A stretch of 64,000 nucleotides of DNA from Streptomyces parvulus (lineage in GTDB: Bacteria; Actinomycetota; Actinomycetes; Streptomycetales; Streptomycetaceae), in the NCBI RefSeq assembly GCF_014648855.1, contig NZ_BMRX01000013.1, positions 124,001 to 188,000 on the forward strand, given 5' to 3'. The notes under the pieces were generated by a model. That model saw only the letters and a program-made list of their open reading frames with translations. It ran no database searches and was not told where the DNA came from. A program made the translations under genes and the position numbers. Numbering within the stretch: the stretch's first letter is position 1; each line of letters starts with the position of its first letter. Below, piece after piece: positions 33,960 through 42,497 of the stretch.

Positions 33960-35845
33960 CTGTCTTCCTCGAGCGGGAGCGGTGTCGCGTAGAGGGTGGT
34001 GGGCGGGGAGGCGGACCGGGTGCCCGTCCGGGTGAGTGCCGCGGCGAGACCGGCGGGGGTCAGGCGGCCCTTGTCCAGTACGGCACGGACCGGTTCGAGG
34101 CGGGCGACCGGCACGTCGCCCGGGTCGGTGGCGGTGAGCACGACCACGGGGATGGGGGCGGTGGCCGGGTCGGCGGCCAGGCGACTCCGGACCTCGGTGC
34201 CGTCGAGGGCCGGCATGTCCAGGTCGAGGATGACGACGTCGGGGCGTTCGCGTCGGACGGTGTCCACCGCGGTGGTGCTGTCGGTGACGCAGGTGACGGA
34301 GGTGACGAGGCCGTCGATGAGTGGCCGGAAGCCGGCCAGGAAGGCCGGGTCGTCGTCGATGACCACCACCGACCACTCGGCGAGGGGCCTCGCGGGTGTG
34401 CCGAGCGGGTCCGGTTGCGGGGCGCCGGCCGGCTCCCGGCCCGTGGGCGTCGTCGTTGCCTCTTCCTCGGGGCTCAGGAGGCACGGGGTGAGGGCGGGGA
34501 TGTCGATGACGACGACGGTGCCCCGGCCCGGCTCGCTGTCGAGGCTGAGCGTGCCGCCCAGTGCCTCGGTGAGTCTCAGGGCGTACGGCAGGCCGAGGCC
34601 GGTGCCGGTGCGGCCCCGCTGGTGCTGGCCCGGGACCTGGTAGAACTCCTCGAACACCCGCTTCTGTTCGTCGGGGGGTATGCCCACGCCGGTGTCGCGG
34701 ACCCGGAAGCGGAAGCGGCGCTCCGGGCCTGTCCCCCGCTCCGTGACGTCCACGGTCACCGAGCCCTCGGTGGTGAACTTCAGGGCGTTGGACAGCACGT
34801 TGCGCAGGATCCGGGTGAGCATGACCTCGTCGGTGACCAGCGTGCTCTGCTGCGTGTAGTCGGGTATGCGCAGGTGCACTCCGGGCTGCGTGATGCTCTG
34901 CAGGGTGCCGCGCAACTGGTGGAACAGGGCCCGCAGGTCGGTGTCGACGGGGTGGGGTTCCAGGCGGCCGGCCTCGGCCTTGGCCACGTCGAGGAGTTCG
35001 TCCACGAGCGCCAGCAGGGTGTTGCCGGAGGCGTGCACCAGGGTGACCTGCTGCCGCTGTTCGGCGGAGAGCGGTTCGGCCTCGGGAGCGAGCAGCAGGC
35101 GGGTCAGGGCGATGACGGCGTTGACGGGCGAGCGCAGCTCGTGGCTGACGTTGGCCCAGAACCGGGTCTTGTACTGGTTCGCCTGCTCGAGCTGGCGGCT
35201 CTTGTCCTCCAGGTCCGCGTAGAGGGCGACGACGCCGCTGTTGGTCTCCTCCAGCTCTCCGGCCAGCTCCGAGTAGAGCGCCAGGACGCCGGCGTTGGTC
35301 TCCTCCAGTTCGGTGTTCAGGCGCTGCAGTTCGTCCTGCTGGTGCTGGGACTCCTCCAGTGCGGCCAGCAGTTGGCGGTTCTGGGAGCGGAGCGCCTCGA
35401 TGAAGTCGGTGCCGCCGTCGGTGGCGAGCAGTGCGCCGCGCAGCTCGTCCGCCAGGGCGGGTAGGGACTGGGGCGGTGCGGTCGTGCGCTGTTCCAGGAC
35501 GAGTTGGTGGCCGTCGTCGGTGCGGGAGGTGCGGCAGTCGTCCAGCAGCCGTGTCGCGGCGGCCAGCAGGGAGGCGGCGGGCTGCCGTTCCCCCTGCCAG
35601 TGGAACCGGAGGGAGAGGACGGCGGCCCCCGCCCGCTCCCCGAGGGACAGCCGTGCGGTGAGGGCGGCCGCTCCCAGGAGGTGCTCGCCGGCCTCGCTGA
35701 CCACGGTGGACATGCGCACCAGCGGGCTGCCCGTCAGGTTCAGGGTCCGGCAGGCCGTCTGGGTGCGGCGGCGCAGGGTGACCACGTCGCCCGCCTCTCG
35801 CAGGGCGATCGTGAACACCTCGTGGGCCGCGGCGTCACCGGTCAT
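33956..35845 (-). CDS. Hybrid histidine kinase with N-terminal ATPase-like and C-terminal receiver domains
   Basis: 629 residues from ATG 35845. Residues 1-140 look like a worn RsbT/RsbW-type ATPase (MSTVVSEAGEHLLG has His where the N-box Asn is expected). A coiled coil follows (about 148-225) with two copies of ELEETNxGVxALY. The kinase core is H235 in FWANVSHELRSP, with N352 in NVLSNALKF and DTGVGI (384-389). The C-terminal receiver has D541 in LDLDMP. Soluble, no membrane segment. Next in the operon is a receiver/phosphatase fusion, its likely partner. Confidence 0.9.
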   Translation of the reverse strand: MTGDAAAHEVFTIALREAGDVVTLRRRTQTACRTLNLTGSPLVRMSTVVSEAGEHLLGAAALTARLSLGERAGAAVLSLRFHWQGERQPAASLLAAATRLLDDCRTSRTDDGHQLVLEQRTTAPPQSLPALADELRGALLATDGGTDFIEALRSQNRQLLAALEESQHQQDELQRLNTELEETNAGVLALYSELAGELEETNSGVVALYADLEDKSRQLEQANQYKTRFWANVSHELRSPVNAVIALTRLLLAPEAEPLSAEQRQQVTLVHASGNTLLALVDELLDVAKAEAGRLEPHPVDTDLRALFHQLRGTLQSITQPGVHLRIPDYTQQSTLVTDEVMLTRILRNVLSNALKFTTEGSVTVDVTERGTGPERRFRFRVRDTGVGIPPDEQKRVFEEFYQVPGQHQRGRTGTGLGLPYALRLTEALGGTLSLDSEPGRGTVVVIDIPALTPCLLSPEEEATTTPTGREPAGAPQPDPLGTPARPLAEWSVVVIDDDPAFLAGFRPLIDGLVTSVTCVTDSTTAVDTVRRERPDVVILDLDMPALDGTEVRSRLAADPATAPIPVVVLTATDPGDVPVARLEPVRAVLDKGRLTPAGLAAALTRTGTRSASPPTTLYATPLPLEEDR

Positions 35846-36882
35846 GGTCGTCGGTGCACGGCCACGACGATCCCGGCGTCGTCCCTGCGGACCGCGGCCT
35901 GGCTGAATATCTGCGCGGCGACGATCGAGGAGTCGTGGGCGAACAGCCCCGGGAAGTCGGCCGGCTTCCAGCGGTCGCTGAGGCCGTCGGAGTGCATGAT
36001 CAGGGCGGCTCCGGGCGGCAACGCCGCCTCGAAGGTGCGGGGCCGGGGCAGTTGCACACCCGCGATGCCCGGCAGGGACGGCAGCCCGGTGCGTCCGTCG
36101 GGCGACCCCACCAGGGCCGCGATGTTGCCGGCTCCGCTGAGCTGGACGCGCTGGGCGGCGGGTTCGACCAGCGCGATCGCCACCGCCGCGCCGCGCGTGC
36201 TGCGCAGCGCCGAGTGGACCTCCTGGAGGATTCCGGCGGGGTCCGACCGGCGGCTGCCGCGGAACGCGCTCCTGGCCCGGTCACTGGCCTGGGCCGCCAG
36301 CGGGCCGTGGCCCAGGCCGTCGCACATCATCAGCAGCATCGCGTCGGGGCCCTCGGCCGTGCGTACGGCCCAGGTGTCGCCGCAGGTCTGCTCTCCCCCC
36401 AGGGGACGCGTCAGCCCGCCCGCGTCCAGCGGTCCGGGCTCGCGGCCGTCCGGGCCGGCCCAGAACCGTGCCTGGACGACGGTGCCCCGGCCCGGCAACG
36501 AGTGGATGCCGGAGACGTCCGCCATCCGCGCGATGGTTCCCAGCCCCAGGCCCAGGCTGCCGGAGGCGGACGTCCCGTCCCTCAGCGCGAGGGGCAGGTT
36601 GCTGATGCCGGGGCCGCTGTCGAGGGAGAGGCATTCGACGGCCGCGCGGTCACGGACCCGCACGATGCGCAGGGCCATGGAACCGTCGTGCGCGTACTTC
36701 AGCAGGTTCGTCGCCATTTCCGTCACGCACAGTTCCAGGTTGGCGACCTGCGTGTCGGCCAGGCCGAGGGCGCGGGCGAGCTGCCCGGCCTGACGGCGTG
36801 CGGCGGCGGCCAGGGCGACGTCCGCGCGCAGCCAATGAACGTCGCCGGCTTCGGCAACCAGGGTGGAGTTCACCGGTTCCAT
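35842..36882 (-). CDS. ATPase/SpoIIE-type phosphatase fusion (RsbX-like)
   Basis: 346 residues from ATG 36882. Residues 35-140 are an anti-sigma-type ATPase (E55 and N59 in TEMATNLLKY, SGPGI near 90, GSLGLGLGTIARM). Residues 165-345 are a small PP2C domain of RsbX type (CDGLGHGPLA, HSDGLSDRW, DDAGIVVAV). In Bacillus, RsbX resets the stressosome by dephosphorylating RsbS and RsbR. It overlaps RsbT by 13 bases and the kinase by 4. Confidence 0.9.
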   Translation of the reverse strand: MEPVNSTLVAEAGDVHWLRADVALAAAARRQAGQLARALGLADTQVANLELCVTEMATNLLKYAHDGSMALRIVRVRDRAAVECLSLDSGPGISNLPLALRDGTSASGSLGLGLGTIARMADVSGIHSLPGRGTVVQARFWAGPDGREPGPLDAGGLTRPLGGEQTCGDTWAVRTAEGPDAMLLMMCDGLGHGPLAAQASDRARSAFRGSRRSDPAGILQEVHSALRSTRGAAVAIALVEPAAQRVQLSGAGNIAALVGSPDGRTGLPSLPGIAGVQLPRPRTFEAALPPGAALIMHSDGLSDRWKPADFPGLFAHDSSIVAAQIFSQAAVRRDDAGIVVAVHRRP

Positions 36883-37289
36883 TTCACGATGGTGACGGTG
36901 GTGCCGTCGGGGCCCGTCTGGATGTCGAACTCGTTGACCAGGCGCTGGGCCCCGCTGAGGCCCAGTCCCATACCCCTGCCCGAGGACCAGCCGTCGGTCA
37001 GGGCCTGCTCCACGTCGCGGATGCCGGGTCCGTCGTCCCGGAATTCCACGAACACCCCCACGCCCTGCGGGCCGTTCACCTCGGCGGCGCGGACGACGCC
37101 GCCTCCGCCGTAGACCACCATGTTCCGCGCCAGTTCGCTCGCCGCGGTGACGAGCTTGGTCTGGTGGACCAGTGAGAGGCCGCCGCGCTGGGCGAGGTTG
37201 CGCACGACCTGCCGGGCCTGGACGACGTCCTTGCTGGAGGCCACCGGGACGCTCTCGACCGTCGCGTTCCCGGTCAGGTAATCCTTCAT
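36870..37289 (-). CDS. rsbT: RsbT-like switch kinase
   Basis: 139 residues from ATG 37289. A compact GHKL ATPase: N-box SELARNMVVYG (E52, N56), G1 box DDGPGI (85-90), G2 box GMGLGLSG. Size and order right after rsbS match RsbT, which is held by the RsbR/RsbS stressosome and, after phosphorylating them, is freed to act downstream. The downstream target in this organism is not shown by the sequence; the phosphatases of the same operon are candidates. Confidence 0.9.
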   Translation of the reverse strand: MKDYLTGNATVESVPVASSKDVVQARQVVRNLAQRGGLSLVHQTKLVTAASELARNMVVYGGGGVVRAAEVNGPQGVGVFVEFRDDGPGIRDVEQALTDGWSSGRGMGLGLSGAQRLVNEFDIQTGPDGTTVTIVKWNR

Positions 37290-37663
37290 GGGCGAGCCGA
37301 ATGGGCGGTGCTGAGACGCCGCAGCAGCTTCAGTCCCCGCTCCAGGTTGAGCGCGGTACGGACACCCTGGAGGGACAGTCCGAGCTCGACGAGCGTCATC
37401 GCGACCGCGGGGCGCATGCCGACGACCACCGTCTCGGCCCCGAGCATGCGGGAGATGGAGGCGATGGTGGCGAGCATGCGTCCGACGAAGGAGTCGACGA
37501 TCTCGAGGGCGGAGATGTCGATGACGACACCCTTCGCACCGGCCGAGACGATCTTCTGCGACAGGTCTTCCTGCAGATCCAGCACCATCTCGTCCTCCAG
37601 GTCGATCTGGATGGACACCAGGAGGATCTCGCCGATCTTGAGGACGGGCACGCGATCGGTCAC
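37286..37663 (-). CDS. rsbS: RsbS-like STAS stressosome subunit
   Basis: 125 residues from ATG 37663. A single STAS domain: VPVLKIGEILLVSIQIDLED, then IDISALEIVDSFVGRMLATI with Ser58 at the position phosphorylated by RsbT in Bacillus. It overlaps both neighbours by 4 bases. Together with RsbR it would build the stressosome core. Confidence 0.92.
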   Translation of the reverse strand: MTDRVPVLKIGEILLVSIQIDLEDEMVLDLQEDLSQKIVSAGAKGVVIDISALEIVDSFVGRMLATIASISRMLGAETVVVGMRPAVAMTLVELGLSLQGVRTALNLERGLKLLRRLSTAHSARP

Positions 37664-38508
37664 AGCAGACCCCGCACGTCGTCCTCGGCGTCCTTGGCGA
37701 CCTCGCGCACGGCCTGACGGAGGGCGTCCGCGAGGGACGCGTTGGTCTGGATGTCACCGAACTGGATACCCAAGGCCACGATGGTCTGGGCTATTTGCGG
37801 GCGTATGCCCGAGATGGTGCACTGGGCGCCCATCATGCGCGCGGCGACGACGGTCTTCAGCAGGTGCTGGGCGACCTGGGTGTCGACGGTGGGGACACCC
37901 GTGATGTCGATGATCGCGTGCGTGGAGTCGGTGTCGACCAGGGTCTGCAGCAGCTTCTCCATCACCACCTGGGTGCGCGCCGAGTCGAGCGTGCCCACCA
38001 GCGGGACGCCCACCACGCCCTTCCACAGCTGCACGACCGGTGTCGACAGTTCGAGGAGCTGCTCCGCCTGCGAGGCGATGATCTCCTCGCGCGTGCGGAC
38101 GTACGCCTCGGTCGTCAGGAGCGCGAGACCGTCCAGGAGCTTGGCGAACTGCAGGTAGGTGCGGGTGCCGTGCTCCTCCCCGGTGAGGGCCGGCTCCAGG
38201 ACGGCCTTGAGCGCGAACACGCTCGTCGCCGTCTCCGTCGGGGTGAAGCCCTGCCGGGCCCGGTTGCGGGAGAGCTCGATCAGCAGGCTGCGGGTCTCCC
38301 CGTACGCCTCGCCGTCGGCGTCCAGACCACCCGCCGCGATGGCCTGGAGGATGGCCTCGTACAACTCGCCCAGCTCGCGGCGCATCTCGGCGACGCTGAG
38401 CCGGCCCTGGAGAGCCTCCCCGACGATGGCACCCCACTGCGCGAGGAACTCCTCCCGGTGCGAGGTCAGAGTCTCGATCAGCAACTGCGTGTTCTCTTCC
38501 GGTGCCAC
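37660..38508 (-). CDS. rsbR: RsbR-like stressosome sensor
   Basis: 282 residues from GTG 38508. The N-terminal 150 residues are helical and would form the non-haem globin-like sensor turret. The C-terminal STAS domain starts with STPVVQLWKGVVGVPLVG. T173 and T210 (in IDITGVPTVDT) match the two Thr residues phosphorylated in Bacillus RsbR. It is the first gene of a seven-gene operon. A good promoter ends 8 bases before the GTG, so the message may have almost no leader. Confidence 0.93.
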   Translation of the reverse strand: MAPEENTQLLIETLTSHREEFLAQWGAIVGEALQGRLSVAEMRRELGELYEAILQAIAAGGLDADGEAYGETRSLLIELSRNRARQGFTPTETATSVFALKAVLEPALTGEEHGTRTYLQFAKLLDGLALLTTEAYVRTREEIIASQAEQLLELSTPVVQLWKGVVGVPLVGTLDSARTQVVMEKLLQTLVDTDSTHAIIDITGVPTVDTQVAQHLLKTVVAARMMGAQCTISGIRPQIAQTIVALGIQFGDIQTNASLADALRQAVREVAKDAEDDVRGLL

Positions 38509-38516
38509 GTCGCCCC

Positions 38517-38545
38517 ACTATGCGATTAAGTGAATGTATCGTCAA
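38517..38545 (-). promoter_or_regulatory. Promoter of the rsb operon
   Basis: On the minus strand TTGACG (38545-38540) and CATAGT (38522-38517) are near-consensus vegetative boxes with a 17-base spacer. Transcription should start at or within a base or two of the GTG at 38508. A short inverted repeat, GTATC/GATAC at 38536-38551, covers the -35 box and could be an operator. Confidence 0.6.
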
Positions 38546-38666
38546 AGATACGACACACTATCTGCCCAGAAGACCCCAGGTGGATCTGCTCGGGCGGGGA
38601 GCCCCCGCGACCGGGGCCGTGCGGCCGCCGCGTGGCCCGAGGACGCCCCCCAGCCATGCCAGCGGG

Positions 38667-39632
38667 TCAGCGTTCCCTTCCGCGCGGCTTGAGCGGCACC
38701 GCGGGCAGCGCCGGGGCAGGCAACGGAGCGCCCTCGTACCCCTTCACCTCGCCGAAGCGCGTCCCTTCCATCCAGTCCCGGCGGGCCTCCTCGATCTCCT
38801 CCTGGGAGCGCCCGATCCAGTTCCAGAACATGATCAGCTCCTCCTCGAACGGCTCGCCGCCCAGCAGCATCAGGCTCGCGTCCGAGTCGGCGCGCAGAGG
38901 GAGTTCGCCGCGGCCGCAGCCGAGGTAGAGCATGGAGCCCGGGACGAGCGGCACGCCGTCGACGTGGGCCTCGCCGGACATGGACAGGACCGCGTACTCG
39001 AAGTCCCGTTCCAGGGGCAGGCGTACGTCCGCGCCGGCGGCGAGGGTCAGGTCCGCGCCGACCAGCGGGGTGTAGGCGGTGCCCGGGGACGTGGTGCCGT
39101 CGAGGGTGCCCATGAGCAGCGTGGCCGACAGGCCGGGGGCGGTGACCTCGGGCAGCTCGGCGTGGTACTCGAAGTGCGGTTCGGTGTGCCGGTGGGCGTC
39201 CGGGAGAGCGACCCACAGCTGCGCGCCGTGCAGGAGGCGGGCGTGCGACTTCGGGCTCTCCTCGGAGTGGCTGATCGCGCGGCCGGAGGTCATGAGGCCG
39301 AGCTGGCGCGGGCGGATCGTCTGGAGGCTGCCGGTGGAGTCCCGGTGCAGGACCTCGCCCTCGTGCAGCCAGCTGACCGTCTGGAGGCCCATGTGCGGGT
39401 GCGGGGGCACCTGCATGCCGGGCTCGTCCGCGATGTCGTCCGGGCCGTAGTGGTCGACGAAGCACCAGGCGCCGACCATGCGCCGGCCGAGGTTGGGCAG
39501 CAGCCGGCGGACCTCGGTGGACTCGCCGAGCCTGACGCTGCGGGGGCTGAGGAGTTCGCGCACCGGTTCCGCCACGACGAAGCCGCGGCCGCCGCACAGG
39601 CTGGGCACCGACTCGCGATCAAGGTTGCTCAT
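38667..39632 (-). CDS. Pirin-family protein
   Basis: 321 residues from ATG 39632. Bicupin with the pirin signature PPHPHMGLQTVSWLHEGEVLHRDS; the His and Glu residues there bind iron. SHSEESPKSHARLLHGAQLWVALP follows as in other pirins. Some bacterial pirins have quercetinase activity, others regulate metabolic enzymes. It is divergent from a sigma-R-controlled TPR gene, which hints at an oxidative-stress setting. Confidence 0.92.
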   Translation of the reverse strand: MSNLDRESVPSLCGGRGFVVAEPVRELLSPRSVRLGESTEVRRLLPNLGRRMVGAWCFVDHYGPDDIADEPGMQVPPHPHMGLQTVSWLHEGEVLHRDSTGSLQTIRPRQLGLMTSGRAISHSEESPKSHARLLHGAQLWVALPDAHRHTEPHFEYHAELPEVTAPGLSATLLMGTLDGTTSPGTAYTPLVGADLTLAAGADVRLPLERDFEYAVLSMSGEAHVDGVPLVPGSMLYLGCGRGELPLRADSDASLMLLGGEPFEEELIMFWNWIGRSQEEIEEARRDWMEGTRFGEVKGYEGAPLPAPALPAVPLKPRGRER

Positions 39633-39732
39633 GCCGCCCAACCTAGCCCCGCCCGGCCCCGCCCGTCAGACGGACCCGGGGCATCACCGTCCCGGGGCGG
39701 ATTCCACTCCCCGAGGCCGGCCACCGGGTAGT

Positions 39733-39758
39733 GGAATGTTCAACCATCGGTCGGCGTT
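39733..39758 (+). promoter_or_regulatory. Consensus sigma-R promoter
   Basis: GGAAT (39733-39737), exactly 18 bases, then GTT (39756-39758). This is the consensus for the disulfide-stress sigma factor SigR of Streptomyces. The TPR gene begins 23 bases later. Confidence 0.8.
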
Positions 39759-39781
39759 ACACCGCGCGAAGGAGGTCACGA

Positions 39782-40129
39782 GTGGACATGACGTACTACG
39801 ACCACGGAACTCAGGACGAGCGCTGGGAGCGCGGCCGGATGTTCTTCGACGCCAAGGACTACGCCGCCGCCGCGCGCGTCCTGGACGGGCTGGTCGGGGA
39901 GGTGCCCGAGCAGACCGGACCGCGCCTGCTGCTGGCGCGCGCCTACTACCACTCGGCGCAGCTGGGGCGGGCGGAGGCCGAGCTGCGGACCCTCGTCGAG
40001 CGCGACCCCGTCGAGCAGTACGCGCGGCTGATGCTCGGCCGGACCCTCGAACGTCAGGGACGGCAGGAGGAGGCCGACGCGCAGTTGCGGATCGCCGCCG
40101 CGCTGGACGGCGACTTCGCCGGCCGCTGA
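39782..40129 (+). CDS. TPR-repeat protein
   Basis: 115 residues from GTG 39782, preferred because GGAGG lies 6 bases upstream (an ATG two codons on is possible). About three tetratricopeptide-like helical pairs span residues 20-112 (RGRMFFDAKDYAAAARVLDGLV, ARAYYHSAQLGRAEAELRTLV, ARLMLGRTLERQGRQEEADAQLR). No catalytic domain. It would act as a protein-binding adaptor. The SigR promoter places it in the thiol-oxidative stress response. Confidence 0.9.
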   Translation: MDMTYYDHGTQDERWERGRMFFDAKDYAAAARVLDGLVGEVPEQTGPRLLLARAYYHSAQLGRAEAELRTLVERDPVEQYARLMLGRTLERQGRQEEADAQLRIAAALDGDFAGR

Positions 40130-40169
40130 ACGGCAGGATCGGGAGCGGCGACTGAGGGCAAGGCCCCTC

Positions 40170-40204
40170 GGTGGAGCGGCGGTGGGCATCACCGCCGCTC
40201 CACC
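40170..40204. terminator. Strong bidirectional terminator hairpin
   Basis: GGTGGAGCGGCGGTG (40170-40184) and its exact complement (40190-40204) form a 15-bp stem with a 5-base loop between the convergent TPR and PepSY genes. Confidence 0.78.
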
Positions 40205-40242
40205 GCCCGCTCAGCGCCCCTCACCGGCACTCCACTGCGGGC

Positions 40243-41664
40243 TCAGGACCCCGCCACCGCGCCGTCCGCCCGCTTCCGCCGCCCCCGCCGGTGGGCGATC
40301 TCGCCGAGTACGGCGTCCAGCGCCACGAAGGCCGCCAGCGGGATGCCGAGCAGCGGGACGAAGTAGCCGAGCACGGCGACCGCCGCCAGCAGCGGGACCA
40401 GGAGCAGCGGCGGTACCCGCTGCCACGCGCCCCGCGGGAGGGGGCGGCCGAAGGCCGAACCCCGGCCGCGCTGCCACCACATGCGGTAGCCCCAGACGAT
40501 CAGCAGGATCAGGGAGGCGGCCAGGAGCATCAGCGCGATCTGGTTCGGCAGCCCGAACAGGCTCCCGGTGTGCAGGTCGATGCCCCAGCGGCTGAGCTTG
40601 GCGAGCACCGGATAGTCCGCGAACCGCAGCACGTCGGTGACCTCGCCCGTCGACGGATCCACCGCGACGGAGTCCTGCTTCACCGGCCAGCTGCGCTGCA
40701 CCTGCCTGACGACGTAGGCGGAGGACGCGTCGGCGGGCGGGACGATCTCCACGGGGTCGCCGAGCCCCTCCGCGCGCGCGGCGGACAGGACCTTGTCGAG
40801 CCCGACGCCGTGCGCCGCGTCCCCGCCGGTGCCCGCCGCGGCCCCGTGGCCCGCGTGTTCGCCGCCTCCGCCGGCCGACGCCGACACGGACGGCGTGGTC
40901 TGGCCGAGCGAGACGCGCAGGTCCTCGATGTTGGCGCCGGCGTAGGTCGACCAGGTGAGGCCGGTCGCCGAGAGGAGGACGAAGCCGGCGGCGGCCCAGG
41001 CGCCGACCGTGCCGTGCAGGCCGAGGGTGCGGCGCCGGCCCGTGGTGCCGCGCAGCTTGCGCCGGGCCCCGCGGCGGGAGAACCACAGCACCAGGCCGGC
41101 GCCCGCGATCACCCACAGCCAGCTGGCGGCGAACTCGCTGTACAGCCGCCCGGTCTCCCCCAGGTGCAGGTCACGGTGGAACTCGTCGATCCAGGTGCGC
41201 AGGGGCAACGCCCCGCTGGAGCCGTACTGTTCGAGGGCGCCGCGCACCTTCGCGGTGTACGGGTCGACGAAGACCGCGAGCGTGCGGCCCGGGTCGACAC
41301 CCTCGACGCCGGAGAGCATCACCCTCGTGGTGGCGTCGTCCTCGGGCGAGGGACGTACGGCCGACACGGTGCCGTCGGGGTGGGCCTGGCGGGCGGCGGC
41401 CACCTGCTCGGATATCGGCAGCTTGCGCTCGCCGACGTCGTCGACGGTCAGCTCGTGGGCGTACACCAGCTTCTCGGCCTGGAAGGAGGCCGCGTAGAGC
41501 AGTCCGGTGGCCGCCGCGACCAGTAGGAAGGGGGCCACGAAGAGACCCGCGTAGAAGTGCAGGCGCAGCACGAGGGGGCGCAGGGTGGACCAGCTGCCGC
41601 GGCGGGGCGGTGGTGGGGCCGCGGCCGGGGATTCGTCCGTCGAGGCCGGGGAGGTGGTGGTCAT
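40243..41664 (-). CDS. PepSY-domain membrane protein
   Basis: 473 residues from ATG 41664. Four membrane helices are clear (about 30-52, 170-190, 222-242 and 385-410), with further hydrophobic stretches at the C-terminus. Between the first helices is a PepSY region (ISEQVAAARQAHPDGTVSAV), and a second region follows after residue 300 (LDKVLSAARAEGLGDPVEIVPP). A Gly/His-rich linker (GGGGEHAGHG) could hold metal. Related proteins are linked to iron uptake or haem handling; function here is not shown. Confidence 0.87.
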   Translation of the reverse strand: MTTTSPASTDESPAAAPPPPRRGSWSTLRPLVLRLHFYAGLFVAPFLLVAAATGLLYAASFQAEKLVYAHELTVDDVGERKLPISEQVAAARQAHPDGTVSAVRPSPEDDATTRVMLSGVEGVDPGRTLAVFVDPYTAKVRGALEQYGSSGALPLRTWIDEFHRDLHLGETGRLYSEFAASWLWVIAGAGLVLWFSRRGARRKLRGTTGRRRTLGLHGTVGAWAAAGFVLLSATGLTWSTYAGANIEDLRVSLGQTTPSVSASAGGGGEHAGHGAAAGTGGDAAHGVGLDKVLSAARAEGLGDPVEIVPPADASSAYVVRQVQRSWPVKQDSVAVDPSTGEVTDVLRFADYPVLAKLSRWGIDLHTGSLFGLPNQIALMLLAASLILLIVWGYRMWWQRGRGSAFGRPLPRGAWQRVPPLLLVPLLAAVAVLGYFVPLLGIPLAAFVALDAVLGEIAHRRGRRKRADGAVAGS

Positions 41665-41804
41665 CGGTGGGCGCTCCGGGGACGTCGTGGGGAGGGGACG
41701 GTCCCAGTGGTCGGGCGGCGGGCGCGCCGGGTTCCCGGCCGTCGCAGTGGCGTGCGTCACACGACCGGCGCCGACGGGGGCGGGGCCCGTGCGATGCTGG
41801 CCCG

Positions 41805-42461
41805 ATGGGAACTCCGCACGCACGTCCCCCTCTTGCCGAGCGGGTCGAGGAACTGCTGGCCCGCGGCGGCCCGTTGCCGATCGTCGAGGCGGGCGATCCG
41901 GTGCTGCGCCGTGTCACCGAGCCGTACGAGGGGCAGTTGGCGCCCGCGTTGCTGGCCCGTTTCGTCGAGGCGCTGCGGCTGACCATGCACGCGGCGCCGG
42001 GCGTCGGGCTGGCCGCCCCGCAGGTGGGCGTGGAGCTGCGGATCGCGGTGATCGAGGATCCCGCGCCGGTGCCCGAGGAGGTGCGTGCGGCGCGGGGGCG
42101 GGTGCCGCAGCCCTTCCGGGTGCTGGTCGATCCGGCGTACGAGCCGCTCGGTGACGAGCGGGCCGCGTTCTTCGAGGGCTGTCTGAGCGTGCCGGGCTGG
42201 CAGGCGGTGGTGGCGCGGCCCGCGCAGGTGCGGTTGCGGGCGGCGGACGAGCACGGGCACGCGGTGGACGAGGTGTTCTCGGGGTGGCCGGCCCGGATCG
42301 TGCAGCACGAGACGGACCATCTGGACGGCACGCTGTACCTGGACCGGGCCGAGCCGCGCTCGCTGTCGTCGAGCAGGGCGATGGCGGAGCTGTGGACGCA
42401 GCCGACACCTGGAGCGGCAGCGGCGGCGCTGGGGTTCGAGCTGCCGGGTCCGGCGGCCTGA
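41805..42461 (+). CDS. def: Peptide deformylase
   Basis: 218 residues from ATG 41805. All three metal motifs are present: GVGLAAPQ, EGCLSV with Cys126, and QHETDH with His168, Glu169 and His172. The enzyme removes the formyl group from new proteins in the cytosol. Streptomyces have several deformylases and this one is longer than the E. coli type, with an N-terminal helix and a C-terminal tail. It lies among redox genes, away from a methionyl-tRNA formyltransferase gene. Confidence 0.95.
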   Translation: MGTPHARPPLAERVEELLARGGPLPIVEAGDPVLRRVTEPYEGQLAPALLARFVEALRLTMHAAPGVGLAAPQVGVELRIAVIEDPAPVPEEVRAARGRVPQPFRVLVDPAYEPLGDERAAFFEGCLSVPGWQAVVARPAQVRLRAADEHGHAVDEVFSGWPARIVQHETDHLDGTLYLDRAEPRSLSSSRAMAELWTQPTPGAAAAALGFELPGPAA

Positions 42462-42497
42462 CCGGCCGCGGGACCCGGCGGTCACCGGGCGCGCCCG

